A stretch of 64,000 nucleotides of DNA, from NCBI RefSeq assembly GCF_017348915.1, contig NZ_CP071383.1:3968001-4032000 (forward strand), given 5' to 3'. Positions within the stretch are counted from its first letter, which is position 1, and every line of letters begins with the position of its first letter. Of the stretch, positions 12,525-22,911 are shown in pieces. This stretch comes from Leclercia pneumoniae (GTDB lineage Bacteria; Pseudomonadota; Gammaproteobacteria; Enterobacterales; Enterobacteriaceae). Position numbers and translations under genes: made by a program. Below the pieces are notes generated by a model. That model saw only the letters and a list, made by a program, of their open reading frames with translations. It had not been told where the DNA came from and did not search any database.

Positions 12525-12562
12525 GCCGGGCCATGCGTTTACGCTGGCCCGGCTTTTCTTTT
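12525..12562 (+). terminator. Intrinsic terminator after nfuA
   Basis: GCCGGGCCA / TGGCCCGGC stem followed by TTTTCTTTT. A second, weaker GCCCGGT / ACCGGGC hairpin precedes it at 12480-12506. Confidence 0.85.
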
Positions 12563-12638
12563 GCCCTCTCCTGCACCATAAGTTGACCTGCGTCTCATAA
12601 TTCAAATTTTGACCGGCCGGGTGATTCTCAAATCACCA

Positions 12639-12654
12639 ATGTTACCCGTATCAT
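12639..12654 (+). promoter_or_regulatory. GntR operator 1 of gntT
   Basis: ATGTTACCCGTATCAT closely follows the GntR palindrome ATGTTACC-GGTAACAT. gntT in E. coli is repressed by GntR at two operators, and two sites are found here as well. Confidence 0.7.
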
Positions 12655-12779
12655 TCGCGTGGGCACTAACCCCCCCAATAACAGCCGACTAAACTAGGTA
12701 GTCTGGACGGTATCAGTGTTAGTGCCATTACAACTCTGTTCCCAGTTGGGGCAATTGGACAATAGTCGTTGAAACAACG

Positions 12780-12795
12780 ACGTTACCCATAACAA
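12780..12795 (+). promoter_or_regulatory. GntR operator 2 of gntT
   Basis: ACGTTACCCATAACAA retains the GTTACC..TAAC core and lies about 20 bases before the gntT start, where bound repressor would block elongation or initiation. The spacing of about 141 bases from operator 1 would allow looping. Confidence 0.65.
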
Positions 12796-12814
12796 TTCAA
12801 AGGCCAGGTCAATC

Positions 12815-14131
12815 ATGCCATTAGTCATCGTAGCTATCGGTGTTGTGTTATTACTGCTCTTGATGATCCGTTTCAAAGTGAACGGCTTCATCGCTCTGGT
12901 TCTGGTGGCGCTTGCAGTCGGTTTGATGCAGGGTATGCCGCTGGTAAAAGTTATCAGCTCTATTAAAGCCGGTGTCGGCGGTACGCTGGGTAGCCTGGCG
13001 CTGATCATGGGCTTCGGTGCCATGCTCGGTAAAATGCTGGCGGACTGCGGTGGCGCACAGCGCATTGCAACCACGTTGATTGCCAAATTTGGTAAGCAGC
13101 ATATCCAGTGGGCGGTGGTGTTAACCGGCTTTACCGTGGGTTTCGCCCTCTTCTATGAAGTCGGTTTCGTACTGATGCTACCGCTGGTGTTCACCATTGC
13201 CGCCGCGGCGAATATCCCTCTGCTGTTCGTTGGCGTTCCGATGGCGGCGGCGCTCTCCGTCACGCACGGCTTCCTGCCACCGCACCCGGGCCCGACCGCA
13301 ATCGCGACCATCTTCCATGCCGATATGGGTAAAACCCTGCTGTTCGGTACTATTTTGGCTATCCCGACCGTTATCCTCGCAGGCCCGGTGTTTGCACGCT
13401 GCCTGAAAGGGATCGACAAGCCTATTCCGGAAGGTCTGTACAACGCTAAAACCTTTACGGAAGACGAGATGCCAAGCTTTGGCGTCAGCGTCTGGACCTC
13501 TCTGGTACCGGTTGTGCTGATGGCGATGCGCGCCGTGGCGGAGATGGTTCTGCCAAAAGGTCATGCTTTCCTGGGCGTGGCTGAATTCCTCGGCGACCCG
13601 GTTATGGCTACCCTGATTGCGGTGCTGATTGCCCTCTTCACCTTCGGCCTGAACCGTGGCCGTAGCATGGATCAGATTAACGATACCCTGAGCTCTTCGA
13701 TCAAAATCATCGCCATGATGCTGCTGATTATCGGCGGCGGCGGTGCGTTTAAACAGGTTCTGGTTGATAGCGGCGTGGATAAATACATTGCCTCTATGAT
13801 GCACGAAACCAATATCTCGCCGATCCTGATGGCCTGGTCTATCGCCGCAGTACTGCGTATCGCCCTCGGTTCTGCAACCGTGGCAGCCATTACTGCCGGG
13901 GGGATTGTTGCCCCGTTGATCGCCACTACCGGCGTCAGCCCGGAGCTGATGGTGATTGCCGTCGGTTCAGGTAGCGTGATTTTCTCGCACGTGAACGATC
14001 CGGGCTTCTGGCTGTTCAAAGAGTACTTCAACCTGACTATCGGCGAGACCATTAAGTCCTGGTCGATGCTGGAAACCATTATTTCGGTCTGCGGCCTGGT
14101 GGGCTGTCTGCTGCTGGCAACGGTGGTATAA
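12815..14131 (+). CDS. gntT: High-affinity gluconate/H+ symporter GntT
   Basis: 438-residue inner-membrane permease of the GntP family, same length as E. coli GntT and nearly co-linear. It has about 12-14 hydrophobic segments and the family signatures FALFYEVGFVLMLPLVF and THGFLPPHPGPTAIA. Imports D-gluconate for phosphorylation by GntK (encoded at 40 kb) and entry to the Entner-Doudoroff pathway. Two GntR-like operators upstream indicate induction by gluconate. Monocistronic, with a terminator shared with the convergent malQ. Confidence 0.96.
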   Translation: MPLVIVAIGVVLLLLLMIRFKVNGFIALVLVALAVGLMQGMPLVKVISSIKAGVGGTLGSLALIMGFGAMLGKMLADCGGAQRIATTLIAKFGKQHIQWAVVLTGFTVGFALFYEVGFVLMLPLVFTIAAAANIPLLFVGVPMAAALSVTHGFLPPHPGPTAIATIFHADMGKTLLFGTILAIPTVILAGPVFARCLKGIDKPIPEGLYNAKTFTEDEMPSFGVSVWTSLVPVVLMAMRAVAEMVLPKGHAFLGVAEFLGDPVMATLIAVLIALFTFGLNRGRSMDQINDTLSSSIKIIAMMLLIIGGGGAFKQVLVDSGVDKYIASMMHETNISPILMAWSIAAVLRIALGSATVAAITAGGIVAPLIATTGVSPELMVIAVGSGSVIFSHVNDPGFWLFKEYFNLTIGETIKSWSMLETIISVCGLVGCLLLATVV

Positions 14132-14138
14132 AAAACGA

Positions 14139-14162
14139 AACCCGCCATCCGGCGGGTTTTTG
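14139..14162. terminator. Bidirectional terminator between gntT and malQ
   Basis: AACCCGCC / GGCGGGTT stem with ATCC loop. A T-run follows on the plus strand (serving gntT) and A-rich sequence upstream gives a T-run on the minus strand (serving malQ). Confidence 0.85.
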
Positions 14163-16253
14163 TTATTTCTGGCGTTTTGACAGCGCTTTTCGCCGCTTAT
14201 CCAGATCCTTAATCAGCTTGTTGACCCCGTCATCGGCAAACATCGCCTCCAGCGAGGTGGATAACTTCCGGCGCCAGTTCTTGTACTGATAACTGGTGCC
14301 AGGAATGTTCACCGGCCCGGCCATATCGAGCCAGTCTTCTGGCTGCAACCCTAACAGCGCACTGTTGCTATCGGCAATGTAACGCTGCATACCGCGATTC
14401 AGGGTTGGGGTCATCGCCATCAGCGACGCTTTGTGACCGGTACGTTTCGGCAGACAGCCATGTTTATGTAACGCATCCAGCAGCCCCTGCTTCGACAGCT
14501 CTCTGTCCTGATACAGCCCGCGCAGCACTACCTCATCGGGATACAGCCCTAAGGTTTTACCGAGCGTGAGATCGCCACTCTCCCAGTAGCCTCTGAGCGT
14601 AGGAAGGTCATGCGTCGTCGCGACTGCCATTGACTGCTGAGGATACGCTTGCGGCGCACGGAAATTCTTCTCATGGTCGTTTTCAAAATAGAGCACCTTG
14701 TAGGAGTAAACGCCGCTGTCGCGCAGTTTACTGACGATCTCGACCGGCACGGTGCCAAGGTCTTCGCCAATCACCATGCAGTTGTGGCGCTTGCTTTCCA
14801 GCGCCAGGATCGCGAGCAGATCGTCTACCGGGTAATGAACGTAAGCGCCGTGATCCGCGGTTTCACCGTAGGGGATCCACCACAGACGCAGCACCGACAT
14901 CACATGATCGATACGCAGCGCGCCGCAGTTCTGCATGTTGGCACGCAGCAGTTCGATGAAGGGCTCGTAGGCACGAGACACGATAACGTGCGGATCCATC
15001 GGCGGCAGTCCCCAGTTCTGGCCCAGGGGGCCGAGAATGTCCGGCGGTGCGCCTACCGAGGCTTTCAGACAGTAGAGTTCACGGTCGCACCAGGTCTCCG
15101 CTCCCCCTTCTGCCACCCCCACCGCCAGGTCGCGATAAAGACCAATCGGCATGTTGTAACCCTGGCTTACCTGCCAGCAGGCGGCGAACTGGGTATACGC
15201 CAGCCACTGCAGCCAGAGGTAGAACTCCACTTCGTCAGCATGCTGTTCGCAAAAGGCGCGAACCTGAGGGGAGTCAACGGACTGATAGGCCTCCGGCCAG
15301 ACCGGCCACCCCCAGCGCATTTCGTCCTCTTTAACCTGCTGCGCATGCAGCGCATCGAACGCCGCCTGCCAGTACAGGCTTTCGCCTTCGGCGGCGATAA
15401 ACTGCCGGAAGGCCAGCATATCGGCATCGTCACGCTGAGAAAAACCTTTCCACGCCATACGCAGGGCGGCCATTTTCAGCGCCGTCACGGTGGCGTAATC
15501 CACCCATTCAGCCTCACGCGCCTGCCTCAGCGCCTGTTGCGTGGTATCTAACGCCCACCATGCTTGCGCCTCAGCACTGTTTTTAAAGTCATCTAAGGCA
15601 TTAACGTCGATATAAATCACGTTCAGCCAGCGACGAGACGACGGGCTGTACGGGCTGGCGCTCTCCGGGTTCGCCGGGTAAAGCGCATGAATCGGGTTCA
15701 GGCCAATAAAGGCGCCGCCGCGCTCACCCACTTCGGCGAGCATCGATTTGAGATCGCCAAAATCACCGATCCCCCAGTTGGCTTCTGAACGCAGGGTGTA
15801 GAGCTGTACGCAAGCCCCCCACAACTTTTTCCCTTCCAGCAAGGCCTGGGGTTCATAGCAGCGTTTGGGCGCCACAATCACGCGGCAGTGCCAGCGATGG
15901 TCGTCCTGGGTTAGCGTCAGAGTGTGGTAGCCCTCCGGCAACTTTGCCGGAAGGTTCAGGTTTTTGCCGCCAGTGGCATGGCCTTTATGCTGTTGCCCCG
16001 TTTCAGTGGTCAGCAGCCAGGCAAACTCACCGTGGCCTTCGATCGGCAGCGGCATTTTTTTACCGGCAGTGAACACTTTCACATTCGGTACAGGGGTGAC
16101 CGCTGCTTTTGCGCCGGGTGTGGCTTTGTGCATAGCATCCAGCAAACGCCTTTTGGTCTCAGCACCAATAGACTGCGGTTTACCATGAGCATTGATGTAG
16201 CTGGGGCTGATCCCCGCCGCCAGGGCGGCATTATCGAGACGTTTGCTTTCCAT
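14163..16253 (-). CDS. malQ: 4-alpha-glucanotransferase (amylomaltase) MalQ
   Basis: GH77 disproportionating enzyme that transfers dextrinyl units between maltodextrins and releases glucose, feeding MalP. 696 residues (E. coli 694). The catalytic motifs visible are ALRIDHVMSVLRLWW (nucleophile Asp), VIGEDLGTVP (acid/base Glu) and TTHDLPTLRGYW (transition-state Asp). The N-terminal about 130 residues form the extra domain typical of bacterial MalQ. Second gene of the MalT-controlled malPQ operon, starting nine bases after the malP stop. Confidence 0.97.
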   Translation of the reverse strand: MESKRLDNAALAAGISPSYINAHGKPQSIGAETKRRLLDAMHKATPGAKAAVTPVPNVKVFTAGKKMPLPIEGHGEFAWLLTTETGQQHKGHATGGKNLNLPAKLPEGYHTLTLTQDDHRWHCRVIVAPKRCYEPQALLEGKKLWGACVQLYTLRSEANWGIGDFGDLKSMLAEVGERGGAFIGLNPIHALYPANPESASPYSPSSRRWLNVIYIDVNALDDFKNSAEAQAWWALDTTQQALRQAREAEWVDYATVTALKMAALRMAWKGFSQRDDADMLAFRQFIAAEGESLYWQAAFDALHAQQVKEDEMRWGWPVWPEAYQSVDSPQVRAFCEQHADEVEFYLWLQWLAYTQFAACWQVSQGYNMPIGLYRDLAVGVAEGGAETWCDRELYCLKASVGAPPDILGPLGQNWGLPPMDPHVIVSRAYEPFIELLRANMQNCGALRIDHVMSVLRLWWIPYGETADHGAYVHYPVDDLLAILALESKRHNCMVIGEDLGTVPVEIVSKLRDSGVYSYKVLYFENDHEKNFRAPQAYPQQSMAVATTHDLPTLRGYWESGDLTLGKTLGLYPDEVVLRGLYQDRELSKQGLLDALHKHGCLPKRTGHKASLMAMTPTLNRGMQRYIADSNSALLGLQPEDWLDMAGPVNIPGTSYQYKNWRRKLSTSLEAMFADDGVNKLIKDLDKRRKALSKRQK

Positions 16254-16262
16254 CGCGCTTCC

Positions 16263-18656
16263 TTAGCGTTTTGCCTGCCAGATACGAGCCTGGTAGTCAC
16301 GGATTGAGCGGTCAGAGCTGAACATGCCGCAGCGCGCGGTATTCAGAATACAGGCGCGGGTCCAGGCATCCTGGTCACGGTACAGCACGTCCACCTGTTT
16401 TTGCGCATCCACATACGCCGTAAAGTCGGCCATCAGCAGATAAGGATCGCCGCCCTGTTTACCTATGCTGTGCAGCATCTGGTCGAAGGCGTGCTTATCC
16501 CCGTCGCTGTATTTACCGCTTTCCAGCTCTTTCAGTACGGCATCCAGCACTTTATCTTTCTTACGCCATTTCACCGGGTCGTAGCCTTTGGCTTTCAGGG
16601 CCTTCACCTCTTCCACGGTATGACCAAAGATAAAGATGTTTTCGTCGCCCACCTGTTCGGCAATTTCCACGTTCGCGCCGTCCAGGGTACCTACGGTCAA
16701 CGCGCCGTTGAGTGCCAGCTTCATGTTACCGGTGCCCGAGGCCTCTTTACCGGCCGTGGAGATCTGCTCTGAGACATCCGCCGCCGGGATCAGCAGCTCT
16801 GCCGCTGAAACGCAGTAATCCGGCAGGAAGACCACTTTCAGCTTATCGCCCACTTTCGGGTCGTTATTAACCGCTTCTGCCACCTTATTGATAGCAAAGA
16901 TAATGTTTTTCGCCAGGTAATAACCCGGCGCCGCCTTGGCACCGAACAGGAATACGCGCGGTACGCGATCGGCCTGCGGGTTCTCGCGGATCTCTTTGTA
17001 CAGCGCCAGAATATGCAGCAAATTCAGGTGCTGACGTTTGTATTCGTGCAGGCGTTTAATCTGGATATCGAACAGCGCGTGCGGGTTGATCTCAATGCCG
17101 GTGCGCGCTTTGACAAACTCTGCCAGACGCACTTTGTTCTCCTGCTTGATGGCCCGATACTGCTCGCGGAATTTCGCGTCATCGGCATACTTTTCCAGGT
17201 TGATGAGCTGATCAAGATCGTTAGCCCACTCTTTCTGCAAAGTGCTGTCGAGCAGTGCAGAGAGCGCCGGGTTGCACTGCTTGATCCAGCGACGCGGCGT
17301 AATGCCGTTGGTCACGTTGTGGAATTTGTTTGGCCACAGCTGGTGATATTCCGGGAACAGATCTTTCACCACCAGATCGGAGTGCAACGCAGCCACGCCG
17401 TTCACCGCAAAGCCACTCACCACGCAGAGATTCGCCATCCGCACCTGTTTGTCATAGACGACCGCCAGCTTCGCCCAGATTGCTTTGTCGCCTGGCCAGG
17501 TTTGCTCGACCTGTTTTTTGAAGCGGTTGTTGATCTCGTTAATCAGCTGCATATGGCGTGGCAGCAGGGTTTTAATCAGCTTCTCATCCCAGCACTCCAG
17601 CGCTTCTGGCATCAGGGTGTGGTTGGTGTAAGCAAAGGTCTTACTGGTGATGGCCCAGGCATCGTCCCAGCTCATCTGGTGCTCATCGATCAGCACACGC
17701 AGCAGTTCCGGGATAGCGATCGTCGGGTGAGTGTCGTTCAACTGGATAACTTCGAAATCAGCCAGATCGGCCACGTTACGGCCCGCCAGGTGGTGGCGAC
17801 GCAGAATATCGGCCACTGAACAGGCGCACTGGAAATATTGCTGCATCAGACGCAGTTTTTTACCCGCCAGATGGTTGTCGTTCGGGTAGAGCACTTTTGT
17901 CAGTTTGTCGGCGTCGATACCCTGCTGCTCTGCGCGCAGGAAATCACCGTCGTTGAATTTGGTCAGGTTGAACGGGTGAGCGTGTGTCGCTTGCCACAGA
18001 CGCAGCGGCTGAGCCACGCCGTTACGGTAGCCCAGCACTGGCAGATCCCAGGCCTGGCCGGTAATGGTAAAGCCTGGCTCCCAATGCCCCGCTTTTGTCA
18101 CTTTACCGCCGATGCCCACCTGCACATCCAGCGCCTCGTTGTGGCGGAACCAGGGATAGCTGCCGCGATGCCAGTCGTCCGGCGCCTCCTTCTGCTGACC
18201 ATCCGCAAAGGATTGACGGAACAGGCCGTACTGGTAATTCAGACCATAGCCGGTGGCCGACTGGCCAACCGTCGCCATTGAGTCCAGGAAACAGGCAGCC
18301 AGACGCCCCAGCCCACCGTTACCCAGCGCCGGATCGGTCTCCTCTTCGAGCAGATCGGTAAGGTGAATATTGTGGCCTTTCAGCACATCGCTCACCTCCT
18401 GGTACCAGCCCAGGTTCAGCAGGTTGTTACCGGTAAGGCGGCCAATCAAAAACTCCATGGAGATATAGTTGACGTGACGCTGCCCTTTAACCGGCTTTGC
18501 CGCAGGTTGGGCGTTCAGTAACTCGGCGAGCGCACCGCTAACGGCTTGCCACCACTGGCGAGACGTCATCTCCTCTGCGGCGACTAAACCAAAACGTTGC
18601 CACTGACGCGTCAGTGCGGCCTGAAATTGCGCTTTGTTGAAGGTAGGCTGTGACAT
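16263..18656 (-). CDS. malP: Maltodextrin phosphorylase MalP
   Basis: GH/GT35 phosphorylase that releases glucose-1-phosphate from maltodextrins using phosphate and PLP. 797 residues, equal to E. coli MalP. Conserved segments include [14 protein letters not shown], the PLP-lysine loop [17 protein letters not shown] and the 3' [10 protein letters not shown] segment. The start at 18656 ([11 protein letters not shown]) gives the exact family length; an open extension of 40 codons upstream crosses the promoter and is rejected. It is paralogous to glgP at 25.9-28.4 kb. Expression should need MalT. Confidence 0.97.
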   Translation of the reverse strand: MSQPTFNKAQFQAALTRQWQRFGLVAAEEMTSRQWWQAVSGALAELLNAQPAAKPVKGQRHVNYISMEFLIGRLTGNNLLNLGWYQEVSDVLKGHNIHLTDLLEEETDPALGNGGLGRLAACFLDSMATVGQSATGYGLNYQYGLFRQSFADGQQKEAPDDWHRGSYPWFRHNEALDVQVGIGGKVTKAGHWEPGFTITGQAWDLPVLGYRNGVAQPLRLWQATHAHPFNLTKFNDGDFLRAEQQGIDADKLTKVLYPNDNHLAGKKLRLMQQYFQCACSVADILRRHHLAGRNVADLADFEVIQLNDTHPTIAIPELLRVLIDEHQMSWDDAWAITSKTFAYTNHTLMPEALECWDEKLIKTLLPRHMQLINEINNRFKKQVEQTWPGDKAIWAKLAVVYDKQVRMANLCVVSGFAVNGVAALHSDLVVKDLFPEYHQLWPNKFHNVTNGITPRRWIKQCNPALSALLDSTLQKEWANDLDQLINLEKYADDAKFREQYRAIKQENKVRLAEFVKARTGIEINPHALFDIQIKRLHEYKRQHLNLLHILALYKEIRENPQADRVPRVFLFGAKAAPGYYLAKNIIFAINKVAEAVNNDPKVGDKLKVVFLPDYCVSAAELLIPAADVSEQISTAGKEASGTGNMKLALNGALTVGTLDGANVEIAEQVGDENIFIFGHTVEEVKALKAKGYDPVKWRKKDKVLDAVLKELESGKYSDGDKHAFDQMLHSIGKQGGDPYLLMADFTAYVDAQKQVDVLYRDQDAWTRACILNTARCGMFSSDRSIRDYQARIWQAKR

Positions 18657-18720
18657 AGGGAAACGGCATCCTGTAGAAAAAAATAAACACGTTGGTGCTA
18701 GTGTGCCTGGCTCATAAACG

Positions 18721-18770
18721 CTCTTCCTCCTCCTGCCAGGGATTAGCCAGGGAGGAGTACCGGGGATGAG
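18721..18770 (-). promoter_or_regulatory. Candidate MalT box cluster of the malPQ promoter
   Basis: MalT recognises GGA(T/G)GA. In this 50-base block the plus strand has GGAGGA at 18751 and GGGGATGAG at 18762, and the minus strand has GGAGGAGGAA reading toward malP (18724-18733). The minus-strand copy lies about 65-70 bases upstream of the malP ATG, as expected for a MalT-activated promoter with a weak -35. Confidence 0.65.
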
Positions 18771-19153
18771 CATCAAAGTGTGATCGTGGCCACTTTATCC
18801 ACCCGGTTTCGCCCTTCAGCGCTCAAGAAAACAGTCCGAATCGCCGCCTGTCTCAGAAGAGGATGAACGAAATGTCATCAACACAATAAGGTCATCCTTG
18901 TGACAATATGTTTTATAAGGCCGTCAGAAATAGCGCAGGCAAGAAATAATTACTCACGTGAAATAATATTTTTCGACATTAACGTTAAACCAACGTTTTA
19001 TTTTATAGGGATGACAGTCGCGAAACTTTATTAACTCAGGTGATTGTTAACCTTCGTTTACGGTTTGGCTTGTTAAAGCAGCAGCTTCGGTGCAACCCAG
19101 TATCCATGCGCTCTCAAGGCCAATATAAAAGTTCCCTGCTATGCGGTAATATT

Positions 19154-19173
19154 TTTGTGACAGAGTGCAAATT
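19154..19173 (+). promoter_or_regulatory. CRP site of malT
   Basis: TTTGTGACAGAGTGCAAATT has one perfect TGTGA half and a degenerate second half (GCAAA). From memory it is almost base-for-base the E. coli malT CRP site (TTGTGACACAGTGCAAATT), and the downstream TTCTGGCCGA..TTATAA..ATTAATTACGAAGCGC leader is conserved too. Confidence 0.75.
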
Positions 19174-19294
19174 CAGGCGCATTAAAAACGGTCATAACTT
19201 GCAATAAAAGTGTTTCTGGCCGAACTTATAAGCATTAATTACGAAGCGCAAAAAAAATCAAAATTCTCGTTTTCCACACAGTGAAGTGAATACC

Positions 19295-22000
19295 ATGTTG
19301 ATTCCGTCCAAATTAAGTCGCCCCGTTCGTCTTGACCATACCGTGGTTCGCGAACGGTTACTGGCGAAACTTTCCGGCGCGAACAATTTCCGACTGGCGC
19401 TGGTAACGAGCCCTGCGGGCTATGGCAAAACAACGCTCATTTCACAGTGGGCGTCAGGTAAAAGCGATCTTGGCTGGTTCTCCCTTGATGAGGGCGATAA
19501 CCAGCAGGAGCGCTTTGCCAGCTATCTGATCGCTGCCATTCAGCAAGCCACAAACGGCCACTGCGTCACCAGCGAAGTCATGGTGCAAAAGCGCCAGTAT
19601 GCCAGCCTCTCTTCACTCTTCTCGCAGCTGTTTATTGAGCTGGCCGAGTGGCACCGTCCGCTATTCCTGGTCATTGACGATTATCATCTGATCACCAATG
19701 CGGTGATCCATGAATCGATGCGCTTCTTCCTGCGCCATCAGCCAGAAAACCTTACCCTGGTGGTGCTGTCGCGTAACCTTCCGCAGTTGGGCATTGCCAA
19801 CCTGCGCGTTCGCGATCAACTGCTTGAGCTGGGCAGTCAGCAGCTCTCCTTTACCCATCAGGAGGCGAAACAGTTCTTCGACTGCCGCCTGACGTCCCCG
19901 ATTGAAGCCGCCGAGAGCAGCCGTCTGTGTGACGATGTTGCCGGCTGGGCCACCGCTTTACAGCTTATCGCCCTCTCCGCGCGGCAGAACAATAGCCCCA
20001 CACATCAATCCGCACGGCGTCTGGCAGGCATTAACGCCAGCCACTTGTCAGATTATCTGGTCGACGAAGTGCTCGACAGTGTTGACACCTCCACGCGGCA
20101 GTTCCTGCTGAAAAGCTCGCTGCTGCGTTCGATGAACGATGCGCTGATCGTCCGCGTCACCGGTGAAGACAATGGCCAGATGCGGCTGGAGGAGATTGAA
20201 CGCCAGGGGCTGTTCCTGCAACGCATGGACGACTCAGGCGAATGGTTTAGTTACCACCCGCTGTTTGGTAGCTTCCTGCGCCAGCGTTGTCAGTGGGAGC
20301 TGGCCACCGAGCTGCCGGAGATCCACCGCGCCGCAGCGGAAAGCTGGATGGCGCAAGGCTTCCCGAGCGAGGCCATCCACCATGCGCTGGCGGCGGGTGA
20401 TGCCCATATGCTGCGCGATATCCTGCTCAATCACGCCTGGAGCCTGTTCAACCATAGCGAACTGACGCTGCTGGAAGAGTCGTTGCGTGCCCTGCCGTGG
20501 GAGAGCCTGCTGGAGAACCCGCGTCTGGTGCTGCTGCAGGCATGGCTGATGCAGAGCCAGCACCGCTACAGCGAAGTGAATACCCTGCTTGCCCGCGCCG
20601 AGCAAGAGATGAAAGGCGATATGGATAGCTCGCTGCACGGCGAGTTTAACGCCCTGCGCGCCCAGGTCGCCATTAACGATGGCGATCAGGAAGAGGCTCA
20701 ACGCCTGGCGATGGTTGCTCTCGATGAGCTGCCGCTGGCGAACTTCTATAGCCGTATCGTTGCCACCTCGGTGCATGGCGAAGTGCTGCACTGTAAAGGC
20801 GATCTCGCCCGCTCGCTGGCGCTGATGCAGCAGACCGAACAGATGGCACGTCGGCACGATGTCTGGCACTACGCGCTGTGGAGCCTGATTCAACAAAGCG
20901 AGATTCTGTTTGCCCAGGGCTTTTTACAGGCCGCCTGGGAGTCGCAGGAGAAGGCATTCCAGTTGATCCGCGAGCAGCATCTTGAACAATTACCGATGCA
21001 CGAATTCCTGCTGCGTATTCGCGCACAGCTGCTGTGGGCCTGGGCCCGTCTGGATGAAGCAGAAAGCACCGCCCGCCACGGCGTGGAAGTGCTTTCGGCA
21101 TTCCAGCCGCAACAACAGCTGCAGTGCCTGGCGCTGCTGGTGCAGTGTTCACTGGCGCGCGGCGATCTGGATAACGCCCGTAACCACCTTAATCGCCTGG
21201 AAAACCTGCTTGGCAACGGCCAGTACCATAGCGACTGGGTCTCTAATGCGGATAAAGTGCGGGTGATTTACTGGCAGATGGTGGGTGATAAAAAGTTGGC
21301 CGCCAACTGGTTACGCCAGACGCCGATGCCAGAATTTGCCAATAATCACTTCCTGCAGAGCCAGTGGCGCAACATCGCCCGGGTGCAAATTTTACTGGGT
21401 GATTTCGAACCGGCAGAGATCGTGCTGGAAGAGCTGAACGAAAACGCACGCAGCCTGCGTCTGATGAGCGACCTGAACCGTAACCTGCTGTTGCAAAACC
21501 AGCTCTACTGGCAGGCAGGTCGTAAAACTGATGCCCAGCGCGTCTTACTGGAAGCGCTGCAGCTGGCTAACCGCACCGGTTTTATCAGTCACTTTGTGAT
21601 TGAGGGCGAAACCATGGCGCAACAGTTACGTCAGCTGATTCAACTGAATACCCTGCCCGAGCTGGATCAGCACCGTGCGCAGCGTATTCTGCGTGAAATC
21701 AACCAGCACCATCGGCACAAATTCGCCCATTTCGATGAGACCTTTGTCGAGCGTCTGCTGACCCATCCGGAAGTGCCTGAGCTTATCCGCACCAGCCCGC
21801 TCACCCAGCGTGAATGGCAGGTGCTGGGGTTAATTTACTCGGGATATAGCAATGAGCAGATCGCCGGGGAGCTGGCGGTAGCCGCAACCACTATCAAAAC
21901 CCATATCCGTAATCTGTACCAGAAACTTGGCGTGGCGCATCGCCAGGATGCAGTACAGCATGCCCAGCAGCTGCTGAAGATGATGGGGTATGGCGTGTAG
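19295..22000 (+). CDS. malT: Maltose regulon transcriptional activator MalT
   Basis: STAND-family ATPase activator of the maltose regulon, triggered by maltotriose and ATP. 901 residues, equal to E. coli. An N-terminal NTPase has Walker [15 protein letters not shown] (about residues 37-50) and Walker B LVIDDYH. Next come a winged-helix part, then helical repeats of the maltotriose-binding superhelix, and a LuxR-type HTH from about residue 834 ([20 protein letters not shown]). The start is ATG at 19295, not the in-frame GTG three codons earlier, because it matches the E. coli start. Drives malPQ divergently. Confidence 0.97.
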   Translation: MLIPSKLSRPVRLDHTVVRERLLAKLSGANNFRLALVTSPAGYGKTTLISQWASGKSDLGWFSLDEGDNQQERFASYLIAAIQQATNGHCVTSEVMVQKRQYASLSSLFSQLFIELAEWHRPLFLVIDDYHLITNAVIHESMRFFLRHQPENLTLVVLSRNLPQLGIANLRVRDQLLELGSQQLSFTHQEAKQFFDCRLTSPIEAAESSRLCDDVAGWATALQLIALSARQNNSPTHQSARRLAGINASHLSDYLVDEVLDSVDTSTRQFLLKSSLLRSMNDALIVRVTGEDNGQMRLEEIERQGLFLQRMDDSGEWFSYHPLFGSFLRQRCQWELATELPEIHRAAAESWMAQGFPSEAIHHALAAGDAHMLRDILLNHAWSLFNHSELTLLEESLRALPWESLLENPRLVLLQAWLMQSQHRYSEVNTLLARAEQEMKGDMDSSLHGEFNALRAQVAINDGDQEEAQRLAMVALDELPLANFYSRIVATSVHGEVLHCKGDLARSLALMQQTEQMARRHDVWHYALWSLIQQSEILFAQGFLQAAWESQEKAFQLIREQHLEQLPMHEFLLRIRAQLLWAWARLDEAESTARHGVEVLSAFQPQQQLQCLALLVQCSLARGDLDNARNHLNRLENLLGNGQYHSDWVSNADKVRVIYWQMVGDKKLAANWLRQTPMPEFANNHFLQSQWRNIARVQILLGDFEPAEIVLEELNENARSLRLMSDLNRNLLLQNQLYWQAGRKTDAQRVLLEALQLANRTGFISHFVIEGETMAQQLRQLIQLNTLPELDQHRAQRILREINQHHRHKFAHFDETFVERLLTHPEVPELIRTSPLTQREWQVLGLIYSGYSNEQIAGELAVAATTIKTHIRNLYQKLGVAHRQDAVQHAQQLLKMMGYGV

Positions 22001-22024
22001 TTATGCGCGTACAGAAATGAAAAT

Positions 22025-22110
22025 GGCAACCTCGGGTTGTCATGCCATATTCCGCTGAACATGAGGTGAACGGAACAATTCCACCCTGTTTAACCGATCG
22101 GCATGACAAC
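22025..22110. other. Hairpin and 11-bp inverted repeat at the malT-glpR junction
   Basis: GGCAACC / GGTTGTC forms a short hairpin at 22025-22041 just after malT. In addition GTTGTCATGCC (22036-22046) and GGCATGACAAC (22100-22110) are a perfect 11-base inverted repeat flanking about 53 bases. This is where E. coli carries rtcRBA. It may act as terminators for the convergent malT and glpR or mark an old deletion join. Confidence 0.45.
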
Positions 22111-22134
22111 CGAAGTTTTCGTGTTGCTTTTACC

Positions 22135-22893
22135 TCAGCACAGCTCAAGCTGCATTTTATGGTCGTTAATCACCTTCAGCACCCCTTCAGGCGGCACCTC
22201 ATCGGTATAGACCGCATCCACCATGCTGATACTGCCCATATTCACCATCGCGTTACGCCCGAATTTCGAGTGATCGACCACCAGCATGACGTGGCGGGAG
22301 TTCTCAATAATGGCGCGCTTGGTACGCACTTCATGGTAATCGAATTCCAGCAGCGAGCCGTCGGTGTCAATGCCGCTAATACCAAGAATGCCGAAGTCGA
22401 GGCGGAACTGGGAGATAAAATCGAGTGTCGCTTCGCCAATGATCCCGCCGTCGCGGCTGCGCAACTCTCCCCCGGCGAGGATGATGCGGAAATCCTCTTT
22501 CTGCATCAGCGTATTGGCCACGTTCAGGTTGTTCGTCACCACGCGCAGATTCTCATGGTCCAGCAGCGCGTGGGCCACCGCCTCCGGTGTGGTACCGATA
22601 TCGATAAATAAGGTGGCGCCGTTTGGGATCTGGCTCGCGACCTTACGGGCGATACGCTCTTTTTCTGACGTCTGGGTCGCTTTACGATCATGCCAGGAGG
22701 TATTGACCGAGCTGGAGGGAAGCGCCGCACCGCCGTGGTGGCGTAAAATTCGGTTCTGATCGGCCAGGTCGTTCAGGTCACGGCGAATGGTTTGCGGGCT
22801 GACGGCGAACTGTTCAACCAGCTCTTCCGTACTGACATACCCCTGCTTTTTCACCAGCTCGATAATGGCATCATGACGTTGTGTCTGTTTCAT
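22135..22893 (-). CDS. glpR: Glycerol-3-phosphate regulon repressor GlpR
   Basis: DeoR-family repressor of glp operons, released by glycerol-3-phosphate. 252 residues. N-terminal DeoR-type HTH (YVSTEELVEQFAVSPQTIRRDL) and a C-terminal sugar-phosphate-binding domain (DIGTTPEAVAHAL, TNNLNVANTL, GGELRSRDGGIIG). The ATG at 22893 has AGGGAT six bases upstream. The reading frame is intact (K-12 laboratory strains are known to carry a frameshift here). Last gene of glpEGR; an operator for it lies before glpD. Confidence 0.96.
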   Translation of the reverse strand: MKQTQRHDAIIELVKKQGYVSTEELVEQFAVSPQTIRRDLNDLADQNRILRHHGGAALPSSSVNTSWHDRKATQTSEKERIARKVASQIPNGATLFIDIGTTPEAVAHALLDHENLRVVTNNLNVANTLMQKEDFRIILAGGELRSRDGGIIGEATLDFISQFRLDFGILGISGIDTDGSLLEFDYHEVRTKRAIIENSRHVMLVVDHSKFGRNAMVNMGSISMVDAVYTDEVPPEGVLKVINDHKMQLELC

Positions 22894-22911
22894 CAAATAT
22901 CCCTGCCAGAA

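Larger units (their letters stand above)
12563..12814. other. Regulatory region upstream of gntT
   Basis: About 250 non-coding bases holding two GntR-operator-like sites and a GTGATT-CTCA-AATCAC dyad at 12621-12636. The spacing of that dyad fits neither CRP (N6) nor FNR exactly. I could not place the promoter with confidence. Confidence 0.5.
18657..19294. other. Divergent malP-malT regulatory region
   Basis: 638 bases without a credible gene. The left part holds purine/pyrimidine-rich MalT-box-like hexamers for malP and the right part a CRP-dependent malT promoter strongly resembling the E. coli one. The AT-rich middle (about 18840-19130) has TGTGA-containing segments (for example at 18899) and a TCACGTGA palindrome near 18954 that I cannot assign. 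Confidence 0.6.

Noticed and set aside
12621..12636. GTGATT-CTCA-AATCAC dyad upstream of gntT as a CRP or FNR site
   Set aside because: The half-site spacing (eight bases between GTGA and TCAC) fits neither regulator; left as an unexplained dyad.
18657..18776. Extended MalP with 40 extra N-terminal residues
   Set aside because: The extension crosses the MalT-box region and is absent from the 797-residue family length; the start at 18656 is used instead.
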